This document shows positions 1 through 10,992 of a stretch of DNA of 64,000 bases, piece by piece; position 1 is the stretch's first letter; every line of letters begins with the position of its first letter. Source of the stretch: Pseudonocardia acidicola (lineage in GTDB: Bacteria > Actinomycetota > Actinomycetes > Mycobacteriales > Pseudonocardiaceae); assembly GCF_012911935.1 (NCBI RefSeq), contig NZ_JAAXLA010000031.1, forward strand, positions 1 to 64,000, read 5' to 3'. The position numbers and the translations under genes were made by a program. Below the pieces are notes generated by a model that saw nothing but the letters and a program-made list of their open reading frames with translations, was not told where the DNA came from and ran no database searches.

Positions 1-1284
1 CCCTGACGCGGTCAGGATGAGCGGGGGGCGGGCGGCCGGGAGGCCGTCGGGGTCGTCCACCCGCAGGGCGTCCACGAGGGCGGCGCGGGCTCCCGGGATC
101 GCGTCGGGGATGTCGGTGTGCAGTTCCAGCAGTGGCTGACCTGCCGTCACGGCCTCGCCGACGCCGACCAGCAGCCGCACGCCCGCCGCGGCCTGCACCG
201 CGTCCTCCTTACGGGCCCGGCCGGCCCCGAGCCGCCACGCCGCGATGCCGACCGCCAGCGCGTCGCACCGCATCAGCACCCCGGAGCGCTCGGCGGGCAC
301 CGGCTCGACGTGCTTCGCCACCGGTAGTGGCGCGGACGGGTCGCCACCCTGAGCGGCGATCATCCGCTCCCACACCGGATACGCCGCTCCCGACGCCAGC
401 ACCCCGGCCGGGTCCACCTCGGAGAGCCCGGCCAGCGCCAGCATCTCCCGGGCGAGCGCGACGGTCAGTTCCACGACGTCGGCCGGGCCGCCCCCGCGCA
501 GCACCTCGACCGCCTCCGCGACCTCCAGCGCGTTGCCCACCGCGCGCCCGAGCGGCACGGACATGTCGGTGAGCAGTGCCGTCGTCGCCAGCCCGTGCGC
601 GGCGCCGATCTCGACCATCGTGCGGGCCAGTTCCGCGGCCCGGTCGCGCGTCTTCATGAACGCGCCGGAGCCGGCCTTGACGTCCAGCACCAGTCCGTCG
701 GTGCCCTCGGCGATCTTCTTGCTCATGATCGAGCTAGCGATGAGCGGGATCGACTCCACGGTGCCGGTGACGTCGCGCAGCGCGTAGAGCTTGCGGTCGG
801 CCGGCGCGAGGGTCGGCGTGGTCGCGCAGATGGCCGCCCCCACGTCGGCGAGCTGTGCGGCGATCTCCTCCACCGACAGTGCGGCGCGCCAGCCCGGGAT
901 GGACTCCAGCTTGTCCAGCGTCCCGCCGGTGTACCCGAGCCCGCGCCCGGACAGCTGCGGCACCGCCGCCCCGCATGCGGCCACCAGGGGCGCCAGCGGC
1001 AGCGTGATCTTGTCGCCGACGCCGCCGGTGGAGTGCTTGTCGACCAGTGGGCGGCCGACGTCGGGCAGCGACAACGTCTCGCCGGAGTCGATCATCGCCT
1101 GGGTCCACCGGGCGATCTCAGCGGTGTCCATGCCGTTGAGCAGGATCGCCATCGCGAGCGCCGCCATCTGCTCGTCGGCGACGTCGCCGCGGGCGTAGGC
1201 GGCGAGCACCCAGTCGATCTGCTCGTCGGTCAGCCGGCCGCCGTCCCGCTTGGCGGTGATCACCTCGACGGCGCTCGGGGCCAT
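1..1284 (-). CDS. deoA: Thymidine phosphorylase (partial, runs off the left edge)
   Basis: Pyrimidine nucleoside phosphorylase that splits thymidine or deoxyuridine with phosphate to base plus deoxyribose-1-phosphate in cytoplasmic salvage. The translation from ATG at 1284 shows the helical N-domain, the phosphate-binding stretch DKHSTGGVGDK (about residues 83-93) and the family core LVLDVKAGSGAFM. 428 codons are visible with no stop. Family members are about 425-440 residues, so only the last few codons should be missing. It lies 57 bp behind cdd on the same strand, so the two probably form one salvage operon. A plain phosphorylase with no visible anomaly. Confidence 0.95.
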   Translation of the reverse strand, partial: MAPSAVEVITAKRDGGRLTDEQIDWVLAAYARGDVADEQMAALAMAILLNGMDTAEIARWTQAMIDSGETLSLPDVGRPLVDKHSTGGVGDKITLPLAPLVAACGAAVPQLSGRGLGYTGGTLDKLESIPGWRAALSVEEIAAQLADVGAAICATTPTLAPADRKLYALRDVTGTVESIPLIASSIMSKKIAEGTDGLVLDVKAGSGAFMKTRDRAAELARTMVEIGAAHGLATTALLTDMSVPLGRAVGNALEVAEAVEVLRGGGPADVVELTVALAREMLALAGLSEVDPAGVLASGAAYPVWERMIAAQGGDPSAPLPVAKHVEPVPAERSGVLMRCDALAVGIAAWRLGAGRARKEDAVQAAAGVRLLVGVGEAVTAGQPLLELHTDIPDAIPGARAALVDALRVDDPDGLPAARPPLILTASG

Positions 1285-1341
1285 GCGTCCTCCTTCGTCC
1301 GCGTCGTGCGCGGCAATGGTCGCCGGAACGGCGTTATCCGC

Positions 1342-1731
1342 TCACGGGAGGTCTTCGGGCCCGAAGGCGTCCGGGAGGACGTCGGAGAGCGGGAGGATCC
1401 CGCGCGGGGTGTCCAGCAGGCAGCCGGGGCCACCGAACTCGTAGAGGATCTGCCGGCAGCGTCCGCACGGCATGAGCAGCTCGCCGGTCCCGGAGCGGCA
1501 GGCGACGGCGACGAACCGGCCGCCGCCGCTGAGCCGCAGCTGGCCCGCCATCGTGCACTCGGCGCACAGCCCGAGCCCGTAGGACGCGTTCTCCACGTTG
1601 CAGCCGGACACCACGCGCCCGTCATCACACACCGCGGCCGCTCCCACTTGCAGCCGCGAGTACGGCGCGTACGCCGACCCGGCCGCCGAGACCGCGGCCG
1701 CCCGCAACGCCGGCCAGTCGAGATCAGTCAC
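1342..1731 (-). CDS. cdd: Cytidine deaminase
   Basis: Zinc enzyme converting cytidine and deoxycytidine to uridine and deoxyuridine, which feed the phosphorylase encoded next. The 129-residue length fits tetrameric bacterial CDA. It shows the substrate loop CNVENASYG (44-52), the catalytic CAE (56-58, Cys ligand and proton-shuttle Glu) and the zinc motif PCGRC (88-92). I chose GTG at 1731 because AAGGGG lies just upstream. An ATG at 1776 stays in frame but would add 15 residues not typical of the family. First gene of the cdd-deoA pair. Confidence 0.94.
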   Translation of the reverse strand: MTDLDWPALRAAAVSAAGSAYAPYSRLQVGAAAVCDDGRVVSGCNVENASYGLGLCAECTMAGQLRLSGGGRFVAVACRSGTGELLMPCGRCRQILYEFGGPGCLLDTPRGILPLSDVLPDAFGPEDLP

Positions 1732-1929
1732 CCTCGCCCCTTCGTAGTCCAGGCCGATCGCCGCGGCTGGTCGCAATCATCGCGACACCACCGCCGGTGC
1801 CGGCAGCGTGCCGGTCCGCAGGGCCCGCCGGCGTGTACCCGGCTCCGCTGAGTGATCACCCGGTCACCGAACGCGGATGGCGCGCAGGCAGGATGCGCTC
1901 GACAGCACGCGACAGCAAGGGAGATCGGC

Positions 1930-2385
1930 GTGGACGAGGCGAGCGTGACCATCGGGGTGCCGCCGGAGACCGTGTGGAATCTGGTCACCGACATCACGCG
2001 GATGGGCGAGTGGAGCCCGGAGAACACCGGCGGGAAGTGGACCGGGGGCGCGACCGGCCCGGCGGCCGGCGCGCGGTTCGTGGGGTCGAACGCGCACGGC
2101 TTCATCCGGTGGCGGACGCACTGCCGCGTCGTGGAGTGCGACCGGCCGGAGCGGTTCTCCTTCACCGTCGCGGAGAACGGGATGACCTGGGGCTGGCGGC
2201 TGGAGCCGGACGGTGACGGCACCAAGCTCACCCAGTGGCGCGACCGCACCACCCCGCCCAACGTCCTGGTGCGCGCGCTGGTCGCGACCGGGCTGCTCGG
2301 CAAGGACCGCGAACAGATGATGGTCGACGGCATGCGGCAGACCCTGGAGGCGATCAAGCGGCACGCCGAGGGCGCCCGCGTCTGA
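1930..2385 (+). CDS. SRPBCC-family (START-like) protein
   Basis: 151-residue protein of the polyketide cyclase / lipid-transport SRPBCC fold. The N-terminal VTIGVPPETVWNLVTDITRMGEW pattern is the usual first strand and helix, and the C-terminal helix contains MRQTLEAIKRHAEG. Members bind hydrophobic ligands, and nothing here identifies the ligand. GTG at 1930 is preferred because AGGGAG lies 6 nt upstream; longer in-frame starts lack a ribosome site. It is divergent from cdd and 40 bp before the carboxypeptidase gene. Confidence 0.85.
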   Translation: MDEASVTIGVPPETVWNLVTDITRMGEWSPENTGGKWTGGATGPAAGARFVGSNAHGFIRWRTHCRVVECDRPERFSFTVAENGMTWGWRLEPDGDGTKLTQWRDRTTPPNVLVRALVATGLLGKDREQMMVDGMRQTLEAIKRHAEGARV

Positions 2386-2425
2386 GGGGTCCCCAGGGAG
2401 CGGTCGGCGGCGTAATTTCGACAGC

Positions 2426-3637
2426 GTGTCCGGCCCGCGAGGTCTGCTCCGGCGTGCGGTGACGACCGCGGCGCTCGTGCTGCTGGCGCTGGCCGCGGCC
2501 GGCCCCGGCACCGCCGCCGCGGCACCCTCCTGTCCCGGGCAGGCGGCACCACCTCCGCCGGCCGCGCGGGAGGAGGTCGTGCCCGGGGCCGTACCCCCGC
2601 CGCCGCTGCCCGTACCGCCGGATCCGGTCGGTGGGCCGCTGCTCGGGGCCTGCGGGGACGTCCTGCCCCCCGGCGCACCGCCGCCCCCGGCCGTGACCGC
2701 GGCCGGGTGGGTGGTCGCCGATCCGGACACCGGGGCCGTGCTGGCCGCGCACGACCCGCACGGGCGGCAACGGCCGGCGTCGACCCTCAAGATCCTGACC
2801 ACCCTGGTGGTGCTGCAGCGGCTCGGCCTGGACACCCCCGTCGCCGCCACCGCGGAGGACACCCGCATCGACGGCAGCAAGGCGGGCATCGGACCCGGCG
2901 GCAGCTACACCGTTCGGCAACTGCTGACGGGGCTGCTGCTCAACTCCGGCAACGACACCGCGAACGCGCTGGCCCGCGCACTCGGCGGGGTGCCGACGAC
3001 GCTGGCCGCGATGAGCGAGACGGCGGCCCGGCTCGGCGCGCTCGACACCCGCCCGGCCACGCCGTCCGGGCTTGACGGTCCGGGCACGTCCTGCTCCGCC
3101 TACGACCTGGCGCTGTTCTTCCGGGCCGCGCTGCGGGACCCGACGTTCACCGAGCTCATCGGCACCCGGCAGGCGGACTTCCCCGGCTATCCCGGGCGTC
3201 CCGGATTCCGGATCTCCAGCGACAATCCGCTGCTGCGGAGCTACCCCGGCGCCATCGGCGGCAAGACCGGCTACACCGACGCGGCGCGGCACACGTTCGT
3301 CGGCGCGGCCCAGCGAGGTGGGCGGCGGCTGGTGGTGGCGATGGTGCGCGGAGAGCAACGACCGGTGGCGATGTGGAAGCAGGCCGCGGCGCTGCTCGAC
3401 TACGGGTTCGCGCTGCCGGTCAGCGCGCCGCGCGTCGGCATGCTGGTGGACCCCGCACCCCGGTCCTTCGGTGCCGCGCCGACCACGCCCCCGGCGGCTG
3501 TGGTGGTGCAGCAACCACTCCTGGTGACCGGGGGCGCCCCGGTCGTCTCGGTCGCCGACGGGTTGCTCGCCGGGATGGTGGCGCTGGCCGTGGCCGGCGG
3601 GCTCGTGGCGCTCATCCAGCGGCGGGCGCGGAGCTGA
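2426..3637 (+). CDS. D-alanyl-D-alanine carboxypeptidase (PBP-type serine peptidase)
   Basis: Low-molecular-weight penicillin-binding protein that trims the terminal D-Ala from peptidoglycan stem peptides outside the membrane. An N-terminal hydrophobic segment (about 10-33) is the signal peptide, followed by a Pro-rich linker. The three active-site motifs are in order: SxxK as STLK (119-122), SGN (174-176) and KTG (280-282). A C-terminal hydrophobic segment plus RRRARS is a membrane anchor with cytoplasmic tail, as in DacB1-like actinobacterial enzymes. The start is GTG at 2426. 403 residues is normal for the family. Confidence 0.93.
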   Translation: MSGPRGLLRRAVTTAALVLLALAAAGPGTAAAAPSCPGQAAPPPPAAREEVVPGAVPPPPLPVPPDPVGGPLLGACGDVLPPGAPPPPAVTAAGWVVADPDTGAVLAAHDPHGRQRPASTLKILTTLVVLQRLGLDTPVAATAEDTRIDGSKAGIGPGGSYTVRQLLTGLLLNSGNDTANALARALGGVPTTLAAMSETAARLGALDTRPATPSGLDGPGTSCSAYDLALFFRAALRDPTFTELIGTRQADFPGYPGRPGFRISSDNPLLRSYPGAIGGKTGYTDAARHTFVGAAQRGGRRLVVAMVRGEQRPVAMWKQAAALLDYGFALPVSAPRVGMLVDPAPRSFGAAPTTPPAAVVVQQPLLVTGGAPVVSVADGLLAGMVALAVAGGLVALIQRRARS

Positions 3638-3663
3638 GGCCGCGGAGCGTCCGGCGGCGGCGC

Positions 3664-4737
3664 CTACGACTGCTTGCGGCCACCCCACAGCCGCACGCCC
3701 AGGACCCCGGTCAGGACGCCGGCGCCGACCAGCCCGACCGCCGCGCCCGCACCCGGGCCGGAGTGCACCGTCACCTCCGGGCAGATCATCGCCGGCCCCG
3801 GAACCGGGGCCGGCTCCTCCTGCTCGTTCTCCTTCGCCGTCGCCGCCCACGCCGTCACGAACAGCAGGAACCGGGACGCGAAGAACGCGAAGATCAACAG
3901 ACCGAGGATCGAACCGAACGCCGCGCCGGCCGGCGACTTCGTCACCGCGCCCAGGTAGAACGTCATGACCTGCTTGAGGATCTCGAAGCCGACCGCACCC
4001 AGCAGGGCGGCCTTGGCCGCGCTGCGCAGCGTCACCGGCTCGCGGGGCAGCCGGGCGATGACCCACAGGAAGACCAGCCAGTTCGCGGCGATGCCCAGCA
4101 GGAGACCGAACAGCGCGAGCATCGCCCGGGCCCAGCCCTGGTCGGCCAGTCCGACGAGCCGCAGGACCGTCGCGCCGAGCCCGCTGCCGATCGCGGTGAT
4201 CCCGAACGACACCACGAGCGCAAGCCCCAGGCCGATGAGCGCGAGCAGGTCGAAGATCAGCTTCTTCACCGCGTTCGGCGGCTCGCTGCGCTGACCCCAC
4301 TGCTCGGACAGTGCTTCCCGCAGATTGCTCATCCAGCCGATCCCCGAGTACAGCGCACCGAGCAGACCGAACGCGCCGACCGCACCCGCCTGGCTGATGG
4401 CCGTCTCGATGATGCCGTTCAGGGTCGTGCCCAGTTCACCGGGCACCGCACCGGTGATGGCGTGCTGCAACTCGGTGACCAGCTCGGGGCGCGACTGCAG
4501 CACGAACCCGGCCACCGCGAACGCGATCATCAGCAGCGGCACCAACGACAGCACGCTGAAGTAGGTGATCGCCGCCGCGTAGTGGTCGCCGTGGCTCTCG
4601 GTGTAGCGCTGGCCGGCCCGGACGACATGGTCCAACCAGGAGTAGCGGTCCCGTAGCTGCTCGAGCTTGGACTTGTTCTCGGCCGGCTCGGCCCCGTCCC
4701 GCGCGGGGGCCTCGACCGCGGTCGTCGGAGCAGCCAT
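3664..4737 (-). CDS. YihY/BrkB-family inner-membrane protein
   Basis: 357-residue integral membrane protein with about six hydrophobic segments between roughly residues 55 and 310. Family signatures are YFSVLSLVPLLMIAFAVAGF near the first helix and GLLGALYSGIGWMSNL in the middle. The C-terminus carries an extra hydrophobic stretch (GAAVGLVGAGVLTGVLGV). Once called ribonuclease BN, the family has no proven nuclease role, and its function is unresolved. It starts 11 bp after trpS, so it is co-transcribed with it. Mycobacteria also keep a membrane gene beside trpS. Confidence 0.9.
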   Translation of the reverse strand: MAAPTTAVEAPARDGAEPAENKSKLEQLRDRYSWLDHVVRAGQRYTESHGDHYAAAITYFSVLSLVPLLMIAFAVAGFVLQSRPELVTELQHAITGAVPGELGTTLNGIIETAISQAGAVGAFGLLGALYSGIGWMSNLREALSEQWGQRSEPPNAVKKLIFDLLALIGLGLALVVSFGITAIGSGLGATVLRLVGLADQGWARAMLALFGLLLGIAANWLVFLWVIARLPREPVTLRSAAKAALLGAVGFEILKQVMTFYLGAVTKSPAGAAFGSILGLLIFAFFASRFLLFVTAWAATAKENEQEEPAPVPGPAMICPEVTVHSGPGAGAAVGLVGAGVLTGVLGVRLWGGRKQS

Positions 4738-4748
4738 GGGGTGTCACC

Positions 4749-5921
<1,173 letters not shown>

Positions 5922-6040
5922 TCAGCGGCCTGGCGTGCTGACGGCCGCGGCACCGGGGCTCGTCGAGCGGATGCCGCCGGCGGAGTCCATGACCGCCATG
6001 GCGGAGCGGGCCGCCGCGGCTCGTCGCTCCCGTTCGACGA

Positions 6041-6223
6041 TCAGTCCTCCCGCGCGGGCCCCGCCGGGGTCTCGTCGGCACTCGCCGCGTCCGGCGCCCG
6101 GTGCACCTGCACCACGCCGTTGTCGAGGTCGATGGGCCCGAGCCGCCACTGCTCGCCGTCGCCGGACTCTCCGGCCTCGTCACGGATCTTCGGCCCGGGG
6201 AACAGCTCACCGAGAACGCCCAT
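6041..6223 (-). CDS. Small conserved hypothetical protein (DUF6191-like)
   Basis: 60-residue acidic protein beginning MGVLGELFPGPKI with a central WRLGPIDLDNGVV segment. The ELFxPG start and GPIDL-x-x-G-x-V core recall small actinobacterial proteins annotated DUF6191, but this is from memory and not certain. Codon usage is strongly GC3-biased, which supports real coding. No membrane segment or catalytic motif is visible. The frame stays open upstream to 6367, but the ATG at 6223 begins the protein-like part. Confidence 0.6.
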   Translation of the reverse strand: MGVLGELFPGPKIRDEAGESGDGEQWRLGPIDLDNGVVQVHRAPDAASADETPAGPARED

Positions 6224-6765
6224 GCGTCCACGGTACGGCTCCCTACGCCGGCCGGCTGCACGCTCACCGCGACGATCGAGGGCAATGACGATCTTCCGGG
6301 GCGTGATCGACCGCCGATGGCATCGCGCCGGTCGATCATCGGGGTAGGCGGTGTCGGGTCCGGACATCGGTTACGACAGCGAGGGGCCGCGCCACGGGGC
6401 GGACCGGCACCGTGCTGTCGCCACAACCTGCGCAACGCTGTCGCAGAAGCTGAGTGGGATCGCTGTCGAGGCGTCGATCTTCGGCGCCGTACCGGCCGCC
6501 GCGAGATTCGCCGCTGGTGCAGTTCAAGCCCGCGACACCCAGGGAGCCGGGTTCCGCCCCGTGGCCCGGTACCCGCGACGAGCTCGTCGAGCGCCTCGTC
6601 GAGGACGTCCGCGCGCTCGGCGACCTCCCCGGGTCGGGCCGGATCGCCTGGTTCCACCGAGCTGACCGCGCCATACCCCACGCCGTACCCACGCCGTACC
6701 CACGCCGTACCCACGCCGTACCCACGCCGTACCCACGCCGTACCCACGCCACGGAGGGGCGGAGG
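6224..6765. other. Intergenic stretch with decayed coding remnants
   Basis: 540 bp without a convincing intact gene. On the plus strand, a frame from 6351 encodes a helix-rich, Ala-rich segment (…LSQKLSGIAVEASIFGAVPAAARFAAG…) with weaker GC3 bias, then loses protein character after about 6545. A second plus frame then takes over from 6517 with strongly GC3-biased codons (…RDELVERLVEDVRALGDLPG…) and runs into the 11-bp repeats and the antisense side of fbiC. This looks like one or two genes broken by frameshift. Confidence 0.35.
6681..6746. repeat. 11-bp minisatellite, six perfect copies
   Basis: Six head-to-tail copies of CGCCGTACCCA with no mismatch, flanked by degenerate part copies on both sides. 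The array ends 19 bp beyond the fbiC stop codon, so on the minus strand it lies in the fbiC 3' region. Because 11 is not a multiple of three, copy-number changes shift any reading frame across it. Typical of replication-slippage arrays. Confidence 0.95.
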
Positions 6766-9360
6766 TCAGGCCGGGGTGAGGGGCAGCAGCCGGGGCGCCG
6801 CGCCCTCTGCCGGGACGAGGCGGGACACCGGGTCGCGGTAGGTGGTGCTGCGCTGGCGCACCGGGCGCCCGGCTGCGATCGCGATCGTCTCCAGTTCGGA
6901 CACCGTGCGCGCCGAGCCGTTCTCCGAACCGGCCATCCGGCTGATCGTCTCCTCCATGAGCGTGCCGCCCATGTCGTCGGCACCGCCCTGCAGGATCCGC
7001 GCGGCCAGTTCGTCACCGAGCTTGACCCATGAGCACTGGACGTGGTCGATCCGGCCGTGCAGGGCGAGCCGGGCGAACGCGTGCACCGCGCGGTTGTCCC
7101 GCTCGGTGGGGCCCGGGCGGGCGATCCCGGCCAGGTAGATCGGCGCGTTGTGGTGCACGAACGGCAGCGGCACGAACTCGGTGAACCCGCCGGTCTCGTC
7201 CTGGATCGAGGCCAGCGTGCGCAGGTGGCCGAGCCAGTGCCGCGGCTCGTCGACGTGGCCGTACATCATCGTCGACGACGACGGGATGCCGAGCTTGTGC
7301 GCGGTCGAGACGACCTCGATCCACTGCGACGCCGGCAGCTTGCCCTTGGTCAGCACCCAGCGGACCTCGTCGTCGAGGATCTCCGCCGCGGTGCCGGGGA
7401 TGGAGCCGAGCCCGGCGTCGCGCAGCTCGGTCAGCCATTCCTCGATCGACACCCCCGCCTTCGCCGAGGCGGACACGATCTCCATGGGCGAGAACGCGTG
7501 CACGTGCATGCCGGGCACTGCGGCCTTCACCGCGCGCACCAGGTCGGCGTAGAAGCTCACCGGCAGCTGCGGGTCGATGCCGCCCTGCATGCAGACCTCG
7601 GTGGCTCCGTCGCGCGCCGCCTCCACGGCCCGGGACGCGACCTCGTCGAGGGAGAGCCGGAACGCGTCGGCGTCGCGCTCGCGCTGGGCGAAGGCGCAGA
7701 ACCGGCACCCGACGTAGCAGACGTTCGAGAAGTTGATGTTGCGGTTGATCACGTAGGTGACGTCGTCGCCGACGACGTCGGTGCGCACCGCGTCGGCGAG
7801 CCGGCACAGCTCCTCCAGCGCGGCGCCCTCGCAGGTCAGCACGGCCATCGCCGCGGCCTCGTTCGCCGGGTCGAGCAACGCCGCCGGGGCCGACGCGGCC
7901 AGCGCCAGCCCGGCCCGGACGTCGGAGGCGAGCCGCTGCGGGGCCGTCTGCTGCTGCGCGGCCAGCTCGGAGCGCAGCTCGTCCCAGTCGCCGTACACCG
8001 AGTCGAAGTCCCCGCGCCGGTCCGCGGTGCGCCCGGTCGTGTCGATCGAGGAGTTCAGGTCGACCCGGCCGGTGGAGGCGAATCCGCCGTCGGGCTCCTG
8101 CCACGGCCGGCCCTCGACGACCGCGTCCTCGTTCGCGAGCCCGGTCTGCGGGTCCGCCAGCGCCGCGACGTGCGCGTGCAGCCGGGTGTCGATCCACGGC
8201 GACCCGGCCAGCACGTACTTCGGGTACGCCGTCAGCCGCTCGCGCAGGGTGAACCCGGCGGCGGCGGACTGCGCGGCCAGCTCGTCGATCGCCGGCCACG
8301 GCCGCTCCGGGTTGACGTGGTCCGCGGTCACCGGCGAGACGCCGCCCCAGTCGTCGATGCCGGCGCGCAGCATCAGCGCGAACTCCTCACCGACGAGGTT
8401 CGGCGGGGCCTGCACACGCATCTTCGGGCCCAGGACGATCCGGGTCACCGCGATCGTGGCGGCCAGGTCCTCGAGGTCTGCGTCCGGGTCGTTGCGCATC
8501 GCGGTGTCCGGTTTGGCCCGGAAGTTCTGCACGATGACTTCCTGGACGTGCCCCGCCGCGCGCGCCGCCGAGCGGATCGCGAAGATCGACTCCGCGCGCT
8601 CGGTCCGGGTCTCGCCGATCCCGATGAGGATGCCGGTGGTGAACGGGACGCCGACCCGGCCGGCGTCGGTGAGGGCGCGCAACCGGACGGCGGGCTCCTT
8701 GTCCGGGCTGCCGTGGTGCGGGCCGCCGGGCTCGGACCAGAGCCGGGTCGCGGTGGTCTCCAGCATCATCCCCATGCTCGGCGCGACGGGCTTGAGCCGC
8801 GTGAGCTCCTCCCAGCTGAGCACGCCCGGGTTGAGGTGCGGCAGCAGGCCGGTCTCCTCCAGCACCGCGATCGCGCAGGCCCGGACGTAGTCCAGCGTCG
8901 AGTCGTAACCGCGCTCGTCCAGCCACTCCCGCGCCGCCGGCCAGCGGTCCTCGGGCCGGTCGCCGAGGGTGAACAGCGCCTCCTTGCAGCCGGCCGCCGC
9001 ACCCGCCCGGGCGATCTCGAGCACCTCGTCGCGCTCCAGGAACGCCGCGGGCAGCTTGTGCGGGACGGTCGCGAAGGTGCAGTAGTGGCAGCGGTCCCGG
9101 CACAGCCGGGTCAGCGGGATGAACACCTTGCGCGAGTACGTGACGACGCCCGGGCGGCCCTCGGCCACCAGGCCCGCGTCACGCACCCGGGACGCTGCGG
9201 CGAGAAGCTCGTCGAGGTGTTCCCCGCGGGCGGCCAGCAGCACGGCCGCCTCGGTCACGTCCAGCACGGCCCCGTCCCGCACGCGCCGCAACGCCCGCCG
9301 CATCGCCGCCTCGGAAGGCGGGGTATCGGCCCAGACGGGATCGGGGAGAGCGTCGGTCAT
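6766..9360 (-). CDS. fbiC: Bifunctional FO synthase (CofG-CofH fusion)
   Basis: Makes 7,8-didemethyl-8-hydroxy-5-deazariboflavin, the chromophore of coenzyme F420, from tyrosine and the flavin precursor 5-amino-6-ribitylaminouracil. It contains two radical-SAM halves. The CofG half has the cluster motif C87-x3-C91-x2-C94 (CRDRCHYC), and the CofH half has C548-x3-C552-x2-C555 (CYVGCRFC). 864 residues and the fused layout match actinobacterial FbiC. The start is ATG 9360. It is transcribed alone, divergent from the esterase gene. Its presence implies F420-dependent redox metabolism in the host. Confidence 0.97.
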   Translation of the reverse strand: MTDALPDPVWADTPPSEAAMRRALRRVRDGAVLDVTEAAVLLAARGEHLDELLAAASRVRDAGLVAEGRPGVVTYSRKVFIPLTRLCRDRCHYCTFATVPHKLPAAFLERDEVLEIARAGAAAGCKEALFTLGDRPEDRWPAAREWLDERGYDSTLDYVRACAIAVLEETGLLPHLNPGVLSWEELTRLKPVAPSMGMMLETTATRLWSEPGGPHHGSPDKEPAVRLRALTDAGRVGVPFTTGILIGIGETRTERAESIFAIRSAARAAGHVQEVIVQNFRAKPDTAMRNDPDADLEDLAATIAVTRIVLGPKMRVQAPPNLVGEEFALMLRAGIDDWGGVSPVTADHVNPERPWPAIDELAAQSAAAGFTLRERLTAYPKYVLAGSPWIDTRLHAHVAALADPQTGLANEDAVVEGRPWQEPDGGFASTGRVDLNSSIDTTGRTADRRGDFDSVYGDWDELRSELAAQQQTAPQRLASDVRAGLALAASAPAALLDPANEAAAMAVLTCEGAALEELCRLADAVRTDVVGDDVTYVINRNINFSNVCYVGCRFCAFAQRERDADAFRLSLDEVASRAVEAARDGATEVCMQGGIDPQLPVSFYADLVRAVKAAVPGMHVHAFSPMEIVSASAKAGVSIEEWLTELRDAGLGSIPGTAAEILDDEVRWVLTKGKLPASQWIEVVSTAHKLGIPSSSTMMYGHVDEPRHWLGHLRTLASIQDETGGFTEFVPLPFVHHNAPIYLAGIARPGPTERDNRAVHAFARLALHGRIDHVQCSWVKLGDELAARILQGGADDMGGTLMEETISRMAGSENGSARTVSELETIAIAAGRPVRQRSTTYRDPVSRLVPAEGAAPRLLPLTPA

Positions 9361-9515
9361 GGGATCACACTAGGTCGCCGCCCGGGCAGGGTCGACCAAC
9401 ACGGTCTCAACGCGTGGACGCCGCGCGAAACGGGGCCGGGTCCGCCGTGTCACGACCGGGTTGGTCCCGCAGGTCACGGCTCGACAGACCCCGACGGCCG
9501 GTGTCCACTCGGGCC

Positions 9516-10412
9516 ATGCGCGCCCCAGTGATCAGTGTGGCTGCCATCACCATCCGGCTGCTGGCGGGCGCGGCACTGCTCGCCGGCTGCACCGCGACGC
9601 CCGCCCCCGAGGCCACGGCGCCGAGCGATCCGATCACCCGCACGGTCCGCACCCCGACAGCGGACGGCGAGCGCACGGCCACCGTCCATCACCCGGCATC
9701 GGCCGGGCCGGGCGCGCCGCTGGTCGTCGTGCTCCACGGCGCGGGCGGTAGCGCGGCCGGGGCCCGCAAGGACCTCCGCTTCGACGCGCTGGCCACGCGG
9801 GAGGGCTTCGTCGTCGCCCATCCCGACGGCGTCGCCGGCACCTGGAACGCCGGGAAATGCTGCGGCCAGGCCCGCAACCGGGGGGTCGACGACGTCGGCT
9901 ACCTGCACGAACTGCGCGGACAGTTGATCACCGCGGACGCCGTCGACGGCCGCCGGGTGTACGCGGTCGGTTTCTCCAACGGAGCGATGATGTCCTATGC
10001 GTGGGCGTGCGGGCACCCCGGCGACCTGGCCGGGATCGGACCGGTGGCCGGCGCGCTGGTCGTCAGCTGCCCGGATCCGCCGGCGATCACCCTCGCCGCG
10101 GTGCAGGGCACCGCGGACGAGCGGGTCCCTGTCACCGGCGACCCCCGGCGGGGCTTCCCCGCCCTGGACGCGACGCTGGCGCCGTTCCTGGCCGCGGCCG
10201 GCTGCCCGGCCGACCCGGTCGTCACCGCGGCCGCACCGGCCACCGTCAGCGCCTGGACCTGCGCCGACGGCCACACCGTCACCCGCGACGTGATCGACGG
10301 CGCGCCGCACGCCTGGCCGGGAGCCGGGCGGGACAGCACCGGCACGACGGACGGCCCGCTGGACGCCACCGGCTTCCTGTGGACGCGGCTGCGGTCGGCG
10401 GCCGGCGGCTGA
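9516..10412 (+). CDS. Lipoprotein esterase of the polyhydroxybutyrate depolymerase / LpqC type
   Basis: 298-residue alpha/beta hydrolase exported as a lipoprotein. The signal ends in the lipobox LLAGC (Cys about residue 20). The oxyanion segment VVVLHGAGGSAAG, the nucleophile elbow GFSNGA and a later Asp (GTADERVP) and His (DGAPHAWPG) complete a likely Ser-Asp-His triad. The family hydrolyses short polyester or feruloyl-type esters, and the true substrate here is unknown. ATG at 9516 is chosen because it starts a proper signal peptide; the frame is open further upstream from 9414. Confidence 0.85.
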   Translation: MRAPVISVAAITIRLLAGAALLAGCTATPAPEATAPSDPITRTVRTPTADGERTATVHHPASAGPGAPLVVVLHGAGGSAAGARKDLRFDALATREGFVVAHPDGVAGTWNAGKCCGQARNRGVDDVGYLHELRGQLITADAVDGRRVYAVGFSNGAMMSYAWACGHPGDLAGIGPVAGALVVSCPDPPAITLAAVQGTADERVPVTGDPRRGFPALDATLAPFLAAAGCPADPVVTAAAPATVSAWTCADGHTVTRDVIDGAPHAWPGAGRDSTGTTDGPLDATGFLWTRLRSAAGG

Positions 10413-10433
10413 CCGCCGGGATCGCCGGCCGGC

Positions 10434-10937
10434 TCAGGCCACCTCGGCCGGCTCCCCGCCGGTGACGGCGACCAGCTCGGCGAACGTCGTCGGGAACACC
10501 GCGTGCGGGATCCCGCCGGCCGCCCAGACCTGCGGGTAGCCCTCGAGCGCCCGGTCGACAAGGGCGCGCAGCGGCGCCGGATGCCCGACCGGGGCCACCC
10601 CGCCGATCCGCTGCCCGGTGGCCGCGTACACGAACTCCGCGCTCGCCCGCCGCACCCGCTGCGCGCCGACCAGCGCCGCGACCTTCGCCGTGTCCACCCG
10701 GTGGGCACCCGAGGTGAGCACCAGCAGCGGCGCCCCGTCGGCGTCGAAGACCAGCGAGTTGGCGATCTGGCCGACCTCGACCCCGAGCGCCGCCGCGGCC
10801 GCCGCCGCGGTGGCCACGGCGTCCGGCAGCACCCGCAGACCGGCCACGCTGGCCGGGTCGGCACCGCGCTCAGTGAGGGCGGCGATCACGAGCTGCACAT
10901 TGCGGTGCGGGGCGGTCCCCTCGGTCGACCTGGTCAC
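10434..10937 (-). CDS. YbaK/EbsC-family aminoacyl-tRNA deacylase
   Basis: 167-residue member of the family that clears mischarged tRNA, classically Cys-tRNA(Pro). It shows the usual GVEVGQIANSLVF stretch, LLVLTSGAHRVD and the GGVAPVGH loop followed by a PHAVFPT end. The start is a GTG at 10937; no good ribosome site precedes it, so a leaderless or coupled start is possible. It is the last gene of a minus-strand cluster with the kinase-like protein and xthA, 55 bp after the former. Confidence 0.88.
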   Translation of the reverse strand: MTRSTEGTAPHRNVQLVIAALTERGADPASVAGLRVLPDAVATAAAAAAALGVEVGQIANSLVFDADGAPLLVLTSGAHRVDTAKVAALVGAQRVRRASAEFVYAATGQRIGGVAPVGHPAPLRALVDRALEGYPQVWAAGGIPHAVFPTTFAELVAVTGGEPAEVA

Positions 10938-10992
10938 CGGCGCATTCGACCACACCCGGCCGGGCCCGGGCCTGCACGAATCCGGTCCCAGC

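Noticed and set aside
6681-6746. CRISPR-like repeat array
   Set aside because: The units are 11 bp and contiguous with no spacers, so it is a simple minisatellite.
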